This document shows positions 7,055 to 9,776 of a stretch of DNA of 9,776 nt, one piece after another. Source of the stretch: Mucilaginibacter sp. (GTDB lineage: Bacteria > Bacteroidota > Bacteroidia > Sphingobacteriales > Sphingobacteriaceae); contig JAICXZ010000057.1 in assembly GCA_025934475.1 (NCBI GenBank), positions 1 through 9,776 of the forward strand. The letters run 5' to 3'. A model generated the notes under the pieces. The model was not told where the DNA came from. It worked only from the letters and a program-made list of their open reading frames with translations, and made no database searches. Position 1 is the stretch's first letter. Each line of letters opens with the position of its first letter. A program made the position numbers and the translations under genes.

Positions 7055-7088
7055 TTATCAACCCGTTAAAACACGGTATTATTGATAA
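7055..7088. repeat. interrupted stem-loop next to the palindrome
   Basis: TTATCAA (7055-7061) pairs with TTGATAA (7082-7088), and inside it CCGT (7063-7066) pairs with ACGG (7073-7076). The inner CCGTTAAAACACGG resembles the neighbouring 14 bp palindrome, with centres 24 bp apart, so the two may be related regulator sites. There is no U-tract directly after it on the - strand, which makes it an unlikely terminator. Confidence 0.35.
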
Positions 7089-7109
7089 GCGAGTGAATGG
7101 CATAAAAAC

Positions 7110-7140
7110 AAAAAAAGCAGATAACACATCGGTTACCCGC
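7110..7140 (-). terminator. intrinsic terminator of the GH3 glycosidase transcript
   Basis: On - strand RNA, GCGGGUAAC (from 7140-7132) pairs with GUUAUCUGC (7125-7117) over 9 bp, including two G-U wobbles, around a 6 nt loop. Seven U residues (7116-7110), one G and five more U follow directly. On the + strand the two wobble positions become A-C mismatches and no U-run follows, so the signal works only for - strand transcripts. It lies 41 bp past the GH3 stop codon and insulates the FAD oxidase gene from read-through. Confidence 0.8.
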
Positions 7141-7180
7141 TTTACTAATCTCGCCGCATTAACGGCATCTCACATAGAAT

Positions 7181-9526
7181 TTATCTTTTCAGTTCATCGA
7201 TTGCCAATTGTGGAGCCAAAGCTTTGTGTACCTTCTCCACGGTGATCGATTTTGCCAGGCTGAACGGTTTCACCAGTTTGATATCCTCGCTTGATGCACC
7301 AACCTTCACCTCGTACTTGCCGGCATCTGCAATCCAGGCCAGTTGACTTGTATTAAATGAGGCCAAATCTTTAGTACTAATTGTAAAAGTTAACGTTTGC
7401 GACTCGCCCGGTTGCAACAATTTGGTTTTGGCAAAGCCCTTAAGCTCTTCCGATGGCTTGTCGAGTTGGCCTTTAGGCGCGGTCAAATAAAGCTGCGCCA
7501 CTTCTCGGCCTGCAACTTTCCCGGTATTGGTAATGGTTACAGATGCGGTCAGCTTGCCGTTAAACATAGCACTGCTCAGGGCCAGGTTGCTGTATGAGAA
7601 ATTGGTGTATGAAAGGCCATAACCAAATTCGTAAGCAGGCTTTACTTTAAAGCTGTTAAAGTAACGATAGCCTACATAAATACCTTCCGAATAAGTTGCC
7701 TCGGCCGGCACCGACCTGCCAATCACCGAAGTTGTAGCTTTTTCAGGAAACTCCTTGCCCGGAAAACTTTTAGCCGAAGGCACATCACTGTAAGCAGCGG
7801 GGAAAGTGGTGGCCAATTTGCCCGACGGGTTAACTTTTCCGCTCAGTACATCAGCGATGGCGTTACCGCCTTCTTCGCCTGGCTGCCACGCCAGCAGGAT
7901 TGCATCAACCTTGTCGCGGAAAGCGGTTACATCAATCACACCACCAATGTTCAATACCGCAATTACCGGTTTGTGCTTCGCATGGAAGGCATCACTCACC
8001 TGAGCGATCATGCCTTTTTCAAGGTCAGTCAGCTGATAATCGTTTGGTACTTTACGGTCATTACCTTCACCCGCATTCCTGCCGATGTAAATAATGGCCA
8101 CATCAGATGCATCTGCTTTAATGCTGCTCTCGTCCAATTTATATTCCGGTGCAAACGGGGTAGGGTTCATGATCTCTTGCAGCAATGGTTTTTTAGGGTG
8201 TTTCGCTGCATAATCCTTCAGGTAGCTTTTGTAGCTCTGCGCCAGATCGCCATCGGTTTTGTAACCAGCGTTGCTCAGACCCTCGTCCAGCGAAATAGCG
8301 TACAACTTGTTCACGTCGCCGCTTCCTGTACCACCCGCTATCAGGTCATATCCATGATTACCGAACAATGCAACAGTGGCGCCTGCCTTACTGATTGGCA
8401 GTGCATTTGCGCTGTTCTTCAGCAAAATCATACTTTCTGCAGCAGCATTCCGTGATATTTGTGCATGACCTTTCAGGTCGGCTTTGTTGGGGTAATCGTA
8501 ACCTTTTGCGGTAAGGGTGTGTACCGTTACCCGTAAAATATCTTCAACATTTTTATCCAGTTGCGCTTCCGAAAGTTGCCCGTTTTTAACGGCTTCTACA
8601 ATGGCTTTTACCTGGCTGGGATTGCCGGGCATCAGCAGGTCGTTGCCGGCCTTCATTTGTGCCACAGCGTCTTTGCCGCCAAACCAGTCAGTCATTACCA
8701 GGCCTTTAAAACCCCATTCATCTCTTAAGATCGTGGTGATCAGATCATGACTTTCGGAAGTATAAGTTCCGTTGATCAGGTTGTAAGAGCTCATCACCGC
8801 CCATGGCTGAGAACGCTTGATGGCGATTTCAAAGTTTTTCAGGTAAATTTCCCTTAAGGCGCGTTCGCTGATAATCTCGTTTACCGAGTTGCGATCTGTT
8901 TCCTGGTTATTTGCCACGAAGTGTTTGATAGTGGCGCCTACGCCCTGCGACTGGATGCCATTAATTATAGCTGCAGCCGTTGTGCCCGATACCAGCGGGT
9001 CTTCAGAATAGTATTCAAAGTTTCGGCCACCCAGCGGGTTACGGTGAATATTTACGCCCGGGCCGAGGATAAAGTCGATGCCATAAGCTTTGATCTCTTC
9101 ACCAAAAGCTACGCCCACTTTTCGTACCATCGCCGTATCCCAGCTCGATGCCAGCAATGTTCCCACGGGCCATGCGGTCGAAAACAAGTTGTCGGCCGAA
9201 TCTTTCGCAGACATCATAAACCTGTGGATACCGGCAGGGCCATCCGCCATACCTATTGACGGTATGCCATATTTCGGAATAGGAATGGTATGACCTGATA
9301 TAGCAGCCTGCTTGTCGGGCGTATTGTCATTGGCGCCCATATTTAAGCCGGGTACCGAGAAACCTTTTCCTACCACCACTTTCACTTTCTCCTCCACCGT
9401 CATCTTTTTGACGATCTCCTTAATAGGGTCTTTCCCGAATTGAGGCTCTTTTTCCTGGGCAAAGGATGCCTGGCTGCCAGCCAAAAATATAGCAGCGGCA
9501 GCTATGCCGAGTGATAATTTCTTCAT
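7181..9526 (-). CDS. exported GH3 beta-glucosidase-type glycoside hydrolase
   Basis: A 781-residue glycoside hydrolase family 3 enzyme. It should release terminal beta-linked sugars (beta-glucosidase or related exo-activity) in the periplasm. An N-terminal signal peptide (MKKLSLGIAAAAIFLAG...) has a likely cleavage site after SFA23. Domains in order: the GH3 N-terminal barrel (about 35-340) with GMADGPAGIHR, KHFVANNQETDR (201-212) and the nucleophile Asp280 in LVMTDWFGG. Next is the GH3 C-terminal domain (about 366-590), with the probable acid/base Glu487 in GRNAGEGNDR, then YEFGYGLSYT (632-641) and a fibronectin type III-like domain (about 670-745, containing REVAQLYL). The length and all key residues are intact. 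The arrangement resembles Thermotoga Bgl3B-type enzymes, but the sugar specificity (glucose, xylose or other) cannot be read off. It starts 21 bp after the stop of an upstream gene and ends at the terminator at 7110-7140. Confidence 0.93.
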   Translation of the reverse strand: MKKLSLGIAAAAIFLAGSQASFAQEKEPQFGKDPIKEIVKKMTVEEKVKVVVGKGFSVPGLNMGANDNTPDKQAAISGHTIPIPKYGIPSIGMADGPAGIHRFMMSAKDSADNLFSTAWPVGTLLASSWDTAMVRKVGVAFGEEIKAYGIDFILGPGVNIHRNPLGGRNFEYYSEDPLVSGTTAAAIINGIQSQGVGATIKHFVANNQETDRNSVNEIISERALREIYLKNFEIAIKRSQPWAVMSSYNLINGTYTSESHDLITTILRDEWGFKGLVMTDWFGGKDAVAQMKAGNDLLMPGNPSQVKAIVEAVKNGQLSEAQLDKNVEDILRVTVHTLTAKGYDYPNKADLKGHAQISRNAAAESMILLKNSANALPISKAGATVALFGNHGYDLIAGGTGSGDVNKLYAISLDEGLSNAGYKTDGDLAQSYKSYLKDYAAKHPKKPLLQEIMNPTPFAPEYKLDESSIKADASDVAIIYIGRNAGEGNDRKVPNDYQLTDLEKGMIAQVSDAFHAKHKPVIAVLNIGGVIDVTAFRDKVDAILLAWQPGEEGGNAIADVLSGKVNPSGKLATTFPAAYSDVPSAKSFPGKEFPEKATTSVIGRSVPAEATYSEGIYVGYRYFNSFKVKPAYEFGYGLSYTNFSYSNLALSSAMFNGKLTASVTITNTGKVAGREVAQLYLTAPKGQLDKPSEELKGFAKTKLLQPGESQTLTFTISTKDLASFNTSQLAWIADAGKYEVKVGASSEDIKLVKPFSLAKSITVEKVHKALAPQLAIDELKR

Positions 9527-9547
9527 GTCAGTTTTAATGATGTGTGC

Positions 9548-9776
9548 TTATTTGTTTTCTTTTACACGGACGCCTTTCGCATCAAACATACCCATCAGAC
9601 TCCCTTTCACGTGGTCATCGTCAACTGGTTCCATCGTAAGCGTTACATCATAGCTTTGGATGGTAAAAGCTGCGGTAATGGTTTTGTCTTTTTCCTCTAT
9701 CGAGGTGATCTTGGTCATTTCCTTGCCGGTAGTATCCTGAACGGCGCCGGCTAATTTGCCATCCTTTCTTTCGAGA
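9548..9776 (-). CDS. C-terminal end of an unidentified protein, cut off by the right window edge
   Basis: The - strand frame is open from the window edge to a TAA at 9548-9550, encoding about 75 residues (LERKDGKLAGAVQDTTGKEM... to ...FDAKGVRVKENK). It alternates hydrophobic and charged residues in short strands (KTITAAFTIQSYDVTLTMEPV, split by turns DGK, TTGKE, VDDDHVKG), which suggests a small beta-sandwich or lipocalin-like end module. I cannot name the family. Reasons to accept it are the open frame to the edge, protein-like codon choice, and a 21 bp gap before the GH3 start on the same strand, which implies an operon. By context it is probably an exported protein linked to glycan use; that is inference. 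Confidence 0.7.
   Translation of the reverse strand, partial: LERKDGKLAGAVQDTTGKEMTKITSIEEKDKTITAAFTIQSYDVTLTMEPVDDDHVKGSLMGMFDAKGVRVKENK

Noticed and set aside
7973..8455. A 160-codon + strand open frame inside the GH3 gene
   Set aside because: It lies wholly antisense to conserved GH3 coding sequence, has no recognisable domain and an odd residue mix; it is a shadow of the real gene.

Overview
This window looks like an ordinary chromosomal stretch of a Bacteroidota bacterium, most plausibly a Sphingobacteriaceae member (Mucilaginibacter/Pedobacter-like). That placement is an inference. It rests on moderate GC in the genes, AT-rich spacers, almost no Shine-Dalgarno sequences before the starts, an exported GH3 glycosidase, and the style of the protein families. 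I see no tRNA, rRNA, CRISPR array, insertion sequence, integrase or phage gene.

Layout, left to right. (1) The 3' part of a dienelactone hydrolase-family gene (+, cut by the window edge) converges, 9 bp apart, on a TauE/SafE-type membrane permease (-). (2) A non-coding AT-rich spacer of about 270 bp leads into a long + strand gene for an extended short-chain dehydrogenase/epimerase. Its C-terminal third is a four-helix membrane domain that I cannot name. (3) That gene runs, with a 2 bp gap, into a - strand pair: a CPBP-type intramembrane protease homologue followed 12 bp later by a small DUF4345 membrane protein. (4) Further along the - strand lie an unidentified lipoprotein-like helical protein with one internal membrane segment, and a sugar-lactone oxidase-type FAD enzyme (D-arabinono-1,4-lactone/L-gulonolactone oxidase family). 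(5) A 245 bp spacer holds a clear - strand intrinsic terminator, a perfect 14 bp palindrome and a further stem-loop. (6) A GH3 beta-glucosidase (-) follows, and 21 bp upstream of it is the C-terminal end of another - strand gene that runs off the right edge.

How the genes work together. The two right-most genes form one transcription unit that ends at the terminator near 7110-7140, and they point to glycan degradation in the periplasm. The CPBP/DUF4345 pair is probably a second unit. The FAD oxidase and the lipoprotein-like gene are 77 bp apart with a hairpin between them and may or may not be co-transcribed. Nothing links the reductase-membrane fusion, the CPBP/DUF4345 pair and the FAD oxidase into a proven pathway. 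The most unusual items are the reductase fused to an unnamed membrane domain, the CPBP homologue with an altered first catalytic motif, and the unidentified lipoprotein-like protein.
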